From Bacteroidales bacterium (GTDB lineage: Bacteria > Bacteroidota > Bacteroidia > Bacteroidales > UBA10428), in contig JAFGKY010000114.1 of the NCBI GenBank assembly GCA_016928305.1, positions 1 through 64,000 on the forward strand: a DNA stretch of 64,000 bases, in the 5' to 3' direction. Shown here one piece after another: positions 21,254-30,163 of the stretch (its first letter is position 1; each line of letters begins with the position of its first letter). The notes under the pieces are model-generated. The model was not told the origin of the DNA, made no database searches, and saw only the letters and a program-made list of their open reading frames with translations. Position numbers and translations under genes: made by a program.

Positions 21254-21625
21254 ATGAAATCATTGACCTTTGTCGGCCGAATAATCTTTGCAGTACCGTT
21301 TGTTATATTCGGCGTATTTCATTTCCTGAATGCAAAGAGTATGGCTGATACCATGCTGCAGGGCTGGCCGGTAAATACGGTGCTGGTATATATCTCAGGG
21401 CTGGCACTTATTTTAACCGGAGTAAGCATTATGTTCAATCTTTATGCACGTCTGGCCAGCATATTACTGGCAGCGTTGCTGCTTATCTTTATTCTGACGC
21501 TTCATATCAAAGGCATTGGATCACCGGATGTAATCGTTAAACAACTTTCCATGACAGCACTTCTCAAAGACATGGGCTTGATGGGTGCAGCTCTGACTTA
21601 TGCAGGAATACTGGGGAAAGGATAA
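21254..21625 (+). CDS. DoxX family membrane protein
   Basis: Four-TM small protein, RIIFAVPFVIFGVFHFLNAKSMADTM.. Confidence 0.8.
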   Translation: MKSLTFVGRIIFAVPFVIFGVFHFLNAKSMADTMLQGWPVNTVLVYISGLALILTGVSIMFNLYARLASILLAALLLIFILTLHIKGIGSPDVIVKQLSMTALLKDMGLMGAALTYAGILGKG

Positions 21626-21724
21626 GAGAAATAGGAGAAAAAAACTTAGAGTTCCTAGCCAACTTGTTGTCGCCGGTTGTTTATTAACCATGAGTAAAAA
21701 GTTATAAGCCAGAAGCAACATTAA

Positions 21725-22243
21725 ATGAATAATCTGATAAGATATATTCTTGGGTACATCCTGGGGATATCTGTCTTTGCTGTACTGATACCTTTAGGAA
21801 TGGTGGAACTGTCAAAGCTGGATCCTTTAATACAATCGGGATTATCAGCGTGTTTGTTTGTTCGTATCCTGGTCTCGCTGCCCTTTTTTATTACCGGACT
21901 GGGTTTTATGATCTGGTCGAACATATACTTATTCCGGGTGGGAAAGGGAGGTCCGGCAGATGGCTTTAATATTGCTATAAGTCCCCGCACAAAGAAACTG
22001 GTCGTAACCGGGCCCTATCGCTATAGTCGAAATCCGATGGTATTCGGAGCTTTTACAGTCTACTTTTCAATCGGATTATTCCTGTTATCTGTCCTCTGCG
22101 TGGTTATTCTTGTCGTCTTTATCGGCTTTGCAGTTAAATATTTAAGGATGACTGAGGAGAAAAGACTGCTGAAGGATTTTGGTGAACAATACAGGGAATA
22201 TAAAAGCAACGTGCCCATGATCTTTCCAAAAATAAAAAAGTAA
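21725..22243 (+). CDS. Isoprenylcysteine carboxylmethyltransferase/PEMT-like membrane methyltransferase
   Basis: VTGPYRYSRNPMVFGAFTVYFSIGL...EEKRLLKDFGEQYREYKSNVPMIFP. Confidence 0.85.
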   Translation: MNNLIRYILGYILGISVFAVLIPLGMVELSKLDPLIQSGLSACLFVRILVSLPFFITGLGFMIWSNIYLFRVGKGGPADGFNIAISPRTKKLVVTGPYRYSRNPMVFGAFTVYFSIGLFLLSVLCVVILVVFIGFAVKYLRMTEEKRLLKDFGEQYREYKSNVPMIFPKIKK

Positions 22244-22322
22244 GAATTCCTGGTACTGTTGACACAGGGTTGACACACCATTATACTATATTTTCGAGTT
22301 AGGCGCAAGTTAAAAAAATACG

Positions 22323-22359
22323 TTGCATAATACGGACAAAATATCTATATTTGTACGTA
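22323..22359 (+). promoter_or_regulatory. Candidate promoter with overlapping inverted-repeat operator of the toxin-antitoxin pair
   Basis: TTG (22323-22325), 20 nt, TATATTTG (22346-22353); inverted repeat TACGGACAAA (22331-22340) / TTTGTACGTA (22350-22359), 9/10 matching. Confidence 0.55.
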
Positions 22360-22373
22360 TTAAAAACTTTTTT

Positions 22374-22631
22374 ATGGATTCAAAATTAACATTGAAACTG
22401 GATAAATTTGTGATAGACAAGGCAAAAGACTATGCTTCGACACACAAAAGGAGTCTTTCTCGAATAATTGAATCTTATCTGAGATCTTTAATCAATAAGA
22501 ACAAGAAAGAGAATAATGATGATATTGAGATATCTCCTTTTGTAAAAAGTATAGCTACAGGTGTCAAAATTCCCGATGATTTCGATATCAAAAAGGAATA
22601 TGGCGATCACTTAACACAAAAGTATCAATGA
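22374..22631 (+). CDS. Antitoxin (DUF6364-like) of PIN-domain TA pair
   Basis: MDSKLTLKLDKFVIDKAKDYASTHKRSLSRIIESYLRSL; overlaps the downstream PIN gene by ATGA. Confidence 0.85.
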   Translation: MDSKLTLKLDKFVIDKAKDYASTHKRSLSRIIESYLRSLINKNKKENNDDIEISPFVKSIATGVKIPDDFDIKKEYGDHLTQKYQ

Positions 22632-23050
22632 TTGCCAAATTATTCATTGATACAAACATAATGATGGACCTTTTAGGAGAAAGGATTCCACATTATGACG
22701 CGGCGGCAAAAATTGCCACATTAGCAGATAAGGGAAAAGTTAAAATCATAGTAGCAGCCTTTTCATATCCGACAATATATTATTTGTTAAGTAAGTTCGA
22801 AAATCCTGAAAAGGTTAAAGAAAAGCTACGGAAATTTAAGATTATTTCAGAAATTTCAGATTTAGATGAAATTGTAATAGAAAAAGGGTTGGCATCAAGT
22901 TTCATTGATTTTGAGGATGCTTTGCAATACCATTGTGCACTAAAAGCAGATTGCGATATCCTGATAACTCGAAATGCAAAAGATTTTAAAGGAGCTTCGA
23001 TTCCAGTAATGTCCTGTGAAGAATTTCTTTATAGTTTAAAAAATAAATAA
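22628..23050 (+). CDS. PIN domain toxin (VapC-like ribonuclease)
   Basis: KLFIDTNIMMDLLGERIPHYDAA ... SSFIDFEDALQYHCALKADCDILITRNAKDF. Confidence 0.9.
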   Translation: MIAKLFIDTNIMMDLLGERIPHYDAAAKIATLADKGKVKIIVAAFSYPTIYYLLSKFENPEKVKEKLRKFKIISEISDLDEIVIEKGLASSFIDFEDALQYHCALKADCDILITRNAKDFKGASIPVMSCEEFLYSLKNK

Positions 23051-23100
23051 CCTACGCAAACGATATTGTATTATTAATCTATTAATAAACTGAACCGTAT

Positions 23101-23586
23101 ATGACAACAAAAACAAATTCAAATGCCGAGTGCTGCCCCGAATTCAATCCTGAACCATGGGATGACAAAGTGTGGGACTGGGATAAGAAGAAATTTGTCA
23201 GGGATCACGTTTTCACATTTTTCAATATACCGCTGAACTTTGGCAAAGTAATGAGAAAGCTTGATGAAAAGGTCAGAAAAGCCGATGCCACAATACCGGA
23301 CTGGCTTTGTTTATCCGATCACACATCGGGGTGGAATATGGATGTCTATCTTGCTGTGGACAAGGAAATACCGGAAGCTGAGAATACAACATTGAGTGGA
23401 AAATTTTACAGCAAAGTGTATGAAGGGCCTTACAGCGAGACTGGTAAATGGTGCAAGGACTTTGAGGCTTTCGCTAAATCAAAAGGATTGGAAATAAAAA
23501 AATGGTTTATGTGGTATACAACCTGTCCGAAATGTGCTAAAAAATACGGGAAGAATTATGTGGCTATAATTTCTCGGGTGGAATGA
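23101..23586 (+). CDS. GyrI-like small-molecule-binding domain protein
   Basis: KVYEGPYSETGKWCKDFEAFAKSKGLEIKKWFMWYTTCPKCAKKYGKNYVAIISRV. Confidence 0.6.
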   Translation: MTTKTNSNAECCPEFNPEPWDDKVWDWDKKKFVRDHVFTFFNIPLNFGKVMRKLDEKVRKADATIPDWLCLSDHTSGWNMDVYLAVDKEIPEAENTTLSGKFYSKVYEGPYSETGKWCKDFEAFAKSKGLEIKKWFMWYTTCPKCAKKYGKNYVAIISRVE

Positions 23587-23685
23587 ATGGTTGGATACAA
23601 GGCGGGGAATGAGACCAGGAGAAACTACAAAAAATACAGCATATATCGAATACTATTTTAATTTTTAACAAAATAATACAGCATA

Positions 23686-24117
23686 ATGTCGGAAAAAGAA
23701 AAATTCATTTTGTCAGATCCGTCAATTGTACCCAACAATAAATATATTTCTTCAATAATTGGTGATAAAAGCCGTTTATGGGAAAACATTATGAATCATG
23801 TGCATGAAAACTATGAGGACATTTCTGAAGTATGGAAATTTTATAATGACGGGAAGCAATGGTTTTTCAGGGTTATTCAAAAGAAAAAGACACTATTTTG
23901 GATTGGGGTGTTGAAGGACACCTTCAGGGTAACATTTTATTTCGGGGATAAAGCGGAACCACTGATTGAAGGAAGCAGTTTGCCGGAATCCATTAAAAAC
24001 AACTTTAAGTCGGCAAAGCATTTTGGAAAGATCAGAGGAATATCGATTAAAATGACAAAGGACAGGGATGTTGAATATGTGCTTAAATTAACAGCTTTAA
24101 AATCTACTTTAAAATAG
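23686..24117 (+). CDS. DUF3788-like protein
   Basis: IIGDKSRLWENIMNHVHENYEDISEVWKFYNDGKQWFFRVIQKKKTLFWIGVLKDTFRVTFYFGDKAE. Confidence 0.65.
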   Translation: MSEKEKFILSDPSIVPNNKYISSIIGDKSRLWENIMNHVHENYEDISEVWKFYNDGKQWFFRVIQKKKTLFWIGVLKDTFRVTFYFGDKAEPLIEGSSLPESIKNNFKSAKHFGKIRGISIKMTKDRDVEYVLKLTALKSTLK

Positions 24118-24156
24118 TTTTTAATGAGGAACTATATTCAGGAGCCTGCTGGCGAA

Positions 24157-24175
24157 CCTGCCTGCTGCAGGCAGG
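24157..24175. repeat. Perfect inverted repeat CCTGCCTG-CTG-CAGGCAGG
   Basis: 8-bp stem, 3-nt spacer, read directly. Confidence 0.8.
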
Positions 24176-24360
24176 CTGAATAATGGTTGCCGAACTTAGC
24201 GACGGTGACAATCGGAGCGACCTCACGAATACAGTGAGTAATTATCCCAATAGCCCCGCCTGAACGATGTCAGTCGGGCAGGAAAGCGCATCGGGATAGG
24301 GTTAATTGGCTTCGCGGAGCTCTCCGGATTTTTATCGGGATCGTTTCCCCGCCGCTTGCA

Positions 24361-24600
24361 GCGGATTTATTTTCAGTATTTGGTTTTTTGGGAAACTGTG
24401 ATAAGGATGATAAGAAACCAGACCGTTACGAGGGACTAAACGCTACAATGTACGATGCAGCATAGGCGTTTATTTACAATCCCACACAAGCAAACTGTGA
24501 GGCTTATAAAGATGCAATTCGGGATTATCTTAACGGTTGCTCACGGATAGTGACTGCCGAGAGGGCACGCCTGGAGGCAGAAGATGATGGTTACCTTAAG
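24361..24600 (+). pseudogene. Degraded lipoprotein gene remnant
   Basis: Frame from 24361: ADLFSVFGFLGNCDKDDKKPDRYEGLNATMYDAA*AFIYNPTQANCEAYKDAIRDYLNGCSRIVTAERARLEAEDDG; lipobox-like FLGNC, in-frame TAG at 24463-24465, no clear start. Confidence 0.6.
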
Positions 24601-25745
24601 AAGTATGCCAGTGTTATTCCCAGGAAGTTGGCTGTGGCATAACCTATAATGCCTATCGTTATTCCCGAGAGTATAATTTCTTTGTTCCGGAGTGCGTTTG
24701 CAACAGTTGGTACAAAAGGTGGTGAAAAAATAAAGGCGGTTGAAGCAATAATGGTAGTATCGGTATCAATTTTAAAAATCCTGGAAAACAGTACGAGGAA
24801 GAAAAGGGACCCGAAAACTACTATAGCAACAAAGGCTGCCATGTACAGTGATTTTGTGGTAAACATGCTGAAATTGGCAAAAGAGCCTACTACAATGCAA
24901 AAGATCACGATAAGATACATACCACTCTGAAAGGTCTTCTTTATTTTATTGACAGCCGGTATAAGAGACAGGAAAATGGATATAGCTGTAATGCCTACGA
25001 TCATACCGGCAGTCTGATAATCAGCCGGGAAGAATTGCTTTAGGAACAGAGAAATCCCTACAACTGCCCCCGAAAGCAATAATGCCAATAGCAGCGGCAG
25101 GATAATTCTTTTATTATGGATACCTCTAAAGGAATCCCAACCGTCAAAGTCATCCATTTCATTTTCCAGTGAAATCTTTGAATCCATTGGCTTAAAGGGA
25201 ATCAATGCCTTTCCGAGAACTTTCTGCGCTATGGTAATCAGGAAAAAGAAATAAGGGATACAGATCAGTATATCATATGCATTTACAAGGATAAATGTTT
25301 CTTCATCAACATTCAGTGCAACTTTAATAGCTGCCATATTCGCCGTTGCACCGATATAAACTCCTGCCATGAGTCCGGAGACTTTCCAGGATTCCGTTAT
25401 GATATCTTTTAGAAAATAGTTACCAATTACGATGATCAGCAATACGGAAATTATGCCGAGCAGGACCGCCAATCCCGTTTTTAAAGCCAGGCGCGACCAT
25501 TGCCTGATGTTAATTGAAAACAACAGTAGTGGTAGCGCCAGTGCAATGGTTACGGATGTGAAGTTTTCCTGCATGGATTTCATCTCCGGCTTTATCAATC
25601 CGATATTACTCAGAATGATCCCCAGCACATAGGCCAGTCCCACTGTTCCAAATTTGTTAAGCCATACTGATTTTTTACATCCGTACAACAGCATTAGTGG
25701 GCCCAGGATGTAGATCACACCAACTACCAAGGTGTCCATTCTCAT
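24591..25745 (-). CDS. DUF819 family membrane protein
   Basis: Polytopic protein with KFGTVGLAYVLGIILSNIGL.., ..IGATANMAAIKVALNVDEE.., ..ASTAFIFSPPFVPTVANALRNKEIILSGITIGIIGYATANFLGI. Confidence 0.85.
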   Translation of the reverse strand: MRMDTLVVGVIYILGPLMLLYGCKKSVWLNKFGTVGLAYVLGIILSNIGLIKPEMKSMQENFTSVTIALALPLLLFSINIRQWSRLALKTGLAVLLGIISVLLIIVIGNYFLKDIITESWKVSGLMAGVYIGATANMAAIKVALNVDEETFILVNAYDILICIPYFFFLITIAQKVLGKALIPFKPMDSKISLENEMDDFDGWDSFRGIHNKRIILPLLLALLLSGAVVGISLFLKQFFPADYQTAGMIVGITAISIFLSLIPAVNKIKKTFQSGMYLIVIFCIVVGSFANFSMFTTKSLYMAAFVAIVVFGSLFFLVLFSRIFKIDTDTTIIASTAFIFSPPFVPTVANALRNKEIILSGITIGIIGYATANFLGITLAYFLR

Positions 25746-25849
25746 AGTGTAAAGCCGCGAAAATAGGCAAAATTAAAGGACATTCACAATAATTCATTCA
25801 AAATGCGTATTTTTATCATTGAGCTGATTCGAAAACAAATTGACTAAGC

Positions 25850-26227
25850 GTGATAAAATGGTATTTTGACCGGGAAAGAGCATTTGTCGAAGTGACTTAT
25901 ACAGGTGATATTACCTGTGACCAGGTTCAGGAATATCTGGATGCGTTGGGCAGAGCAGAAGGACTTCCAGTCCGGCTTTGTATTCTGAGCGATATGACCG
26001 AAGCCAATAACAGGCCTTTGTTCAAATCCAGGAAGACATCAAAGATGATGAATGATATTAAATAAAGAGTGGCTAAATATGAATTGGTCAGGGAAGCAAT
26101 TATGCATAGCAATCCCATTAACATGGCTTTTGCATACCTTTATATTAGGTTTTTTTCAACCACGAAAAATTATAAGATTAAAGTATTTAGCACAAGGGCT
26201 GCAGCAATGGAATGGTTAGGTATATGA
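25850..26227 (+). pseudogene. SpoIIAA/STAS-like small protein interrupted by one in-frame TAA
   Basis: ORF 25850-26065 (..SRKTSKMMNDIK*) continues in the same frame after TAA at 26063-26065 as RVAKYELVREAIMHSNPINMAFAYLYIRFFSTTKNYKIKVFSTRAAAMEWLGI*. Confidence 0.65.
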
Positions 26228-27582
26228 ATTCAGTGACTTTCAAAAATAAAACCATTTTTATGATCAGAGAAATGTTTGGTAAAAATTTCCTTCTATCATT
26301 CCGGATTATTCTACTTAGCCAGGTTCTTTTCGCAGGCCTGAATGCTCAGCAGCATACCGATACATTAAAAGGCAGGAACTTGTATCGTCCGGACAGGTTA
26401 AAATCCAAAGACACCCTATTCATACCGGCTACACCTGTTCAGCCGGCACAAATTACCGGTGATTCTCTTGATATACGGGCAGCATTTATGCGTGACTCAC
26501 TATTGGCACGGGAGCAATTTATCCGTGATTCTTTGCTGGCACGAGAACAGTTTGTGAAGGATTCCATTCAGCGCAGGCAGCGGATCCTGGATTCACTCAG
26601 CTTTTTGAAAAAAGAACTCCCTGTTTTGCTGGATGCCTATCTTAAGACAGTTAAAGAAGATATTATTATAAAGAATAATGAAATCAGGATTATTGGAGAT
26701 TCTGTTCTGGGTGATTATAATTATGTGATCCTTACATTCAACCTGACAGAACCCTTTACACCATGGAAGGTTAACCACAGTCTGACCGGTAAATCGGTTA
26801 AATTCCATATTGATAGCACAATTCAAAAAATAACCTCCGTTCAGACTCCGTTTATAAAGTGCTCGTTTACTTACAGCAATAAAAACAATATATTGGTAAT
26901 AAATGAGCTGAATGCAATTCAGAACGACCGGTGGGGTCAGTTTTATAAGACACCCATTGACTCGGTATTTTTTGACCATCTTCAGCGGGTAGTTAAAATT
27001 AAAAGATACATTCAGTTTTACAGGGTGGTCAATAATACCCAAAGGGGAGCACCTCTTTTTTTAAATCTGTCTCAGGTAAAGCAATATGAATACGGACCTG
27101 ACAATCAAATTAAGCAATACCAGGTTGTTAATTTCTGCGATCGTTGGAAGGCATATGAAACCAACAAAGTATGTTTTATCATGACCTACACTTTTACAAA
27201 ACAAAACAATACATACCTGCTTGTCCGTCATAATGACCCACCTAACAGTTATGCCGACGGTACCTATACTTTCGAATTCGATGACAGGGAGAACCTGAAA
27301 AGTGTTTCGTTTCATAACCTGAGCAACACTGAAAACTGGCAACGGATTATTGAACTGAATAAAGATGGTTATGTTAACTGTTATGTCGATAAAAAGAAGG
27401 ATATGGTAACGCAGTCCTTATGCATGATCTATCACTTGAACGAACCGAATGCAAAATACCCGGTGGAAAAAATCACTACAGTCTATGAAGAAGACGGCGT
27501 CAGTTACTTTCAACGCAACAATACTACCGGGTTAAGCCGTATGAGAGATAAAATGACAATGGAATGGGGCCCGTGGAATTAG
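26212..27582 (+). CDS. Hypothetical secreted protein with short RDSLLAREQF-type repeats
   Basis: Signal peptide-like FLLSFRIILLSQVLFAGLNAQQ; probably starts at an internal Met. Confidence 0.7.
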   Translation: MVRYMNSVTFKNKTIFMIREMFGKNFLLSFRIILLSQVLFAGLNAQQHTDTLKGRNLYRPDRLKSKDTLFIPATPVQPAQITGDSLDIRAAFMRDSLLAREQFIRDSLLAREQFVKDSIQRRQRILDSLSFLKKELPVLLDAYLKTVKEDIIIKNNEIRIIGDSVLGDYNYVILTFNLTEPFTPWKVNHSLTGKSVKFHIDSTIQKITSVQTPFIKCSFTYSNKNNILVINELNAIQNDRWGQFYKTPIDSVFFDHLQRVVKIKRYIQFYRVVNNTQRGAPLFLNLSQVKQYEYGPDNQIKQYQVVNFCDRWKAYETNKVCFIMTYTFTKQNNTYLLVRHNDPPNSYADGTYTFEFDDRENLKSVSFHNLSNTENWQRIIELNKDGYVNCYVDKKKDMVTQSLCMIYHLNEPNAKYPVEKITTVYEEDGVSYFQRNNTTGLSRMRDKMTMEWGPWN

Positions 27583-27625
27583 GGGAGGGAGTTATTAATT
27601 GTTAATGGTTAATTGAAAAAAATTC

Positions 27626-27648
27626 AGTAGTTAGTAGACAGTAGTTAG
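27626..27648. repeat. Copy A of a 23-bp dispersed inverted repeat (partner 57287-57309)
   Basis: agtagttagtagacagtagttag; 22/23 identical to the reverse complement of 57287-57309. Confidence 0.7.
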
Positions 27649-27690
27649 TAGTTAGTAATGCGAATGAAGAGTTAATCATTATTTTATTTT

Positions 27691-27753
27691 GCCCGGAGGG
27701 CATAGAGTTTTGTAGAAAGAATAAGCATTGCAGAAAATTTACCCCGGAGGGGT
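27691..27753. repeat. Pair of short GC-rich palindromes in AT-rich intergenic DNA
   Basis: gcccggagggc (27691-27701) and accccggaggggt (27741-27753). Confidence 0.7.
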
Positions 27754-27834
27754 TAAAGTATTGTTATTTATTTGATTTTGTATTTGCATCCTATTAATTC
27801 AATATAATTCTTAATGGTTAATTATAAGCTGCTC

Positions 27835-28728
27835 TTACTTGATCATAAGTTTTACCATTGAATCGTCCGATTTCAGCAGGTAAAGGCCTTTTGCAAGTCC
27901 GGATACATTGAAATCCATGTTTCTGCTTGTCACATTGTACTGTATTACTTCCTGTCCCGCAAGGTTTACGATCTGTATATTTTTTGACTCGATATTGGCA
28001 ACAGTTATTTTACCGGATGCTGGATTCGGGTAGACTAACAGTCTCCCGGGGAATGTATGATCGTAAAGAGGAGTACCCGGACCTTTTAAACTCACGTCAT
28101 CAACGAAGACCTCAAAAGTATAGCCGTTAGCTCCTTCATCATATATGCCCATCCTGAATCCGACATAAACGACCAAATCGCCGGATCCTTCAAATATAAA
28201 GGGATTGGTGCCATTAGCAATGCAGGCATCTTGCAGGAAAGTGCCATCAAATTCATCCGTTAAGCATTCGCTGGGCACCCAGTTATTGGATTTCCATCCC
28301 CCGAGAAAAATAGCTCCCTGCGCCGTTCCATAGTCAGATCCTACGGCAGGTTCATTGGGTCCTGCATACGCTTCGAACCAGTAATTATTAGTCCTTACAT
28401 CCTTGTAAGCCAGATCGAATGCATAAGACACTCCGCCCTGCAAGGTAACTTGCTGGTAAAACATAAAATTAGTAAGTTTTCCATCGCCTGTTCCGGTGTT
28501 TGTTCCAGTAACGTGCAGGCAACCCCCTGCACCGGCCATGGGTTTTTCGGCAGTGTAATTAAACTCATAAGTAACCGTATTATCTGCCCCCTGGTTCAGT
28601 GCACAGGTTTTCCATGCATCAGCATTTTCCATATTCACACCGACAAGCATTTCCTGAGCATAGGATAGAGTTGAAAAAATAAACATTGTGCTCAGCACTA
28701 CTAGGATAAAATCACAATTTTTTTTCAT
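27835..28728 (-). CDS. Secreted carbohydrate-binding-like protein with T9SS type A sorting domain
   Basis: Signal peptide; LLVYPNPASGKITVANIESKNIQIVNLAGQEV..GLAKGLYLLKSDDSMVKLMIK C-terminus. Confidence 0.8.
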   Translation of the reverse strand: MKKNCDFILVVLSTMFIFSTLSYAQEMLVGVNMENADAWKTCALNQGADNTVTYEFNYTAEKPMAGAGGCLHVTGTNTGTGDGKLTNFMFYQQVTLQGGVSYAFDLAYKDVRTNNYWFEAYAGPNEPAVGSDYGTAQGAIFLGGWKSNNWVPSECLTDEFDGTFLQDACIANGTNPFIFEGSGDLVVYVGFRMGIYDEGANGYTFEVFVDDVSLKGPGTPLYDHTFPGRLLVYPNPASGKITVANIESKNIQIVNLAGQEVIQYNVTSRNMDFNVSGLAKGLYLLKSDDSMVKLMIK

Positions 28729-28964
28729 ATTGCAATGGTTTTAACAGTAAGCAGTAATATTTTCTTACAAGTATTATAACCATGAAAAAATTGAAAGGTT
28801 CTAAAAGTTAGAAATAAATTGTTTATCAGCATAACAAAATCTGATAATTAATTTTCATTTAAATCCCGTATTTTATATTTTATCCAAGCCGGTTGATATA
28901 GATAGATGAATCAGATGGGAATTGACAATACCATACAGTATTACTGACTGGTCAGGGTAAAAAA

Positions 28965-28989
28965 AGACGCTCCTGCATCGGGAGCGTCT
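28965..28989 (-). terminator. Rho-independent terminator downstream of the SIS-domain gene
   Basis: Minus strand AGACGCTCC-CGATGCA-GGAGCGTCT followed by a T run; 9-bp perfect stem. Confidence 0.85.
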
Positions 28990-29049
28990 GAAATATAAGT
29001 TGCACAGAGCTGAATCGAAACTGAGATCAGTTCTTGTATGATATAAAAA

Positions 29050-30066
29050 TCAACCTATCAACTCGTTCCCGACCTTACGTGCACGCTCAGGCTTGTCAAG
29101 ATTAATGCCGATGGCCAGGCCGATCTCGACCAACAGGTTCCATCCGGCACTTAAGAATACATAAGGTTTCATTTCTCCGGCTGATGGGACACGAATCGTT
29201 GTGAAGGGTGTATCACGGTCAGCAATGGCAACCACCTTAAGACCAACACCTTGAACAAGCACTTCCTGAAATTTTTCGATTTCGTCATCGATAGGATCGA
29301 CAACAAATACGATATCCTCTTTATCCATCACTTCTTCAATACCATGAACGGCATAGGTGCCTTCCAGAAAATCCGATTTTTTACGGGTGATCTCGTTGGT
29401 CTTGAGTGTCAATTCCTCAGCTACTCCATCATTGTATCCTGCAAAATAGATGGTGGGAGCTTTGGCAGCACATGTCACAACATCACCGGGAATAGGCATG
29501 GTAAGTGCCTGTTCAATTAATGACGGCAAGGCCGAACATTCGGTGGTTTTATCAATACCCCGCATATGCCAGAGTATGGATTCATAAAAAAGGGTTTGTT
29601 CAATAACACTTTTTGTGGCGGCTACCGCCTGTTCCCATCCGCAGTTTAAGACAAATGTCTGCCTGCATTCTTTTTCAAGCAGGGTATCTTTATTGGCAGT
29701 CAGGGCAAAACGATTTTCATTGCCGATGGCAGCAAGCTTCTTGGCAAGCAAAACGACTTCCTTGGTACGTCCTGAATTGGATGCACAAAAAACCGCAAAC
29801 TTCGAGAGATCATATTGCGATGACTGACGGGAGCCGTCGGTGGATATTGAAAGATTGAGTCCCCATGTCAGGGCTTTACGAATGGCATTCTTGGCAGGAA
29901 AGATACGACTTGATCCTTCACCTGTAAGCAACAGCTTTCCTACAGATTTTATTGTGCCGGCAACACCTTTGGTCTGATCGGATTTGAAGTTTTTAACAAC
30001 GTCAACTGTTTGCATCATTTCCTGGACAAGAGCATACTTCGAATAATTCGGATCTTTTAGATTCAT
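29050..30066 (-). CDS. SIS domain sugar isomerase/deglycase-like protein
   Basis: AVFCASNSGRTKEVVLLAKKLAAIGNENRFALT; LEGTYAVHGIEEVMDKEDIVFVV. Confidence 0.85.
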   Translation of the reverse strand: MNLKDPNYSKYALVQEMMQTVDVVKNFKSDQTKGVAGTIKSVGKLLLTGEGSSRIFPAKNAIRKALTWGLNLSISTDGSRQSSQYDLSKFAVFCASNSGRTKEVVLLAKKLAAIGNENRFALTANKDTLLEKECRQTFVLNCGWEQAVAATKSVIEQTLFYESILWHMRGIDKTTECSALPSLIEQALTMPIPGDVVTCAAKAPTIYFAGYNDGVAEELTLKTNEITRKKSDFLEGTYAVHGIEEVMDKEDIVFVVDPIDDEIEKFQEVLVQGVGLKVVAIADRDTPFTTIRVPSAGEMKPYVFLSAGWNLLVEIGLAIGINLDKPERARKVGNELIG

Positions 30067-30163
30067 GGTGCTATTCCTTTCTTGAAGTTTTATTATTAAT
30101 TATTTATACTGGTTTATCGCTCCGATGGGATTCTGAATATCCGATCGGAGCTGTTACGATATA

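Noticed and set aside
26063-26065. In-frame stop considered as stop-codon recoding (selenocysteine/pyrrolysine)
   Set aside because: Codon is TAA, not TGA/TAG, and no recoding element was seen; nonsense mutation or sequence error is simpler.
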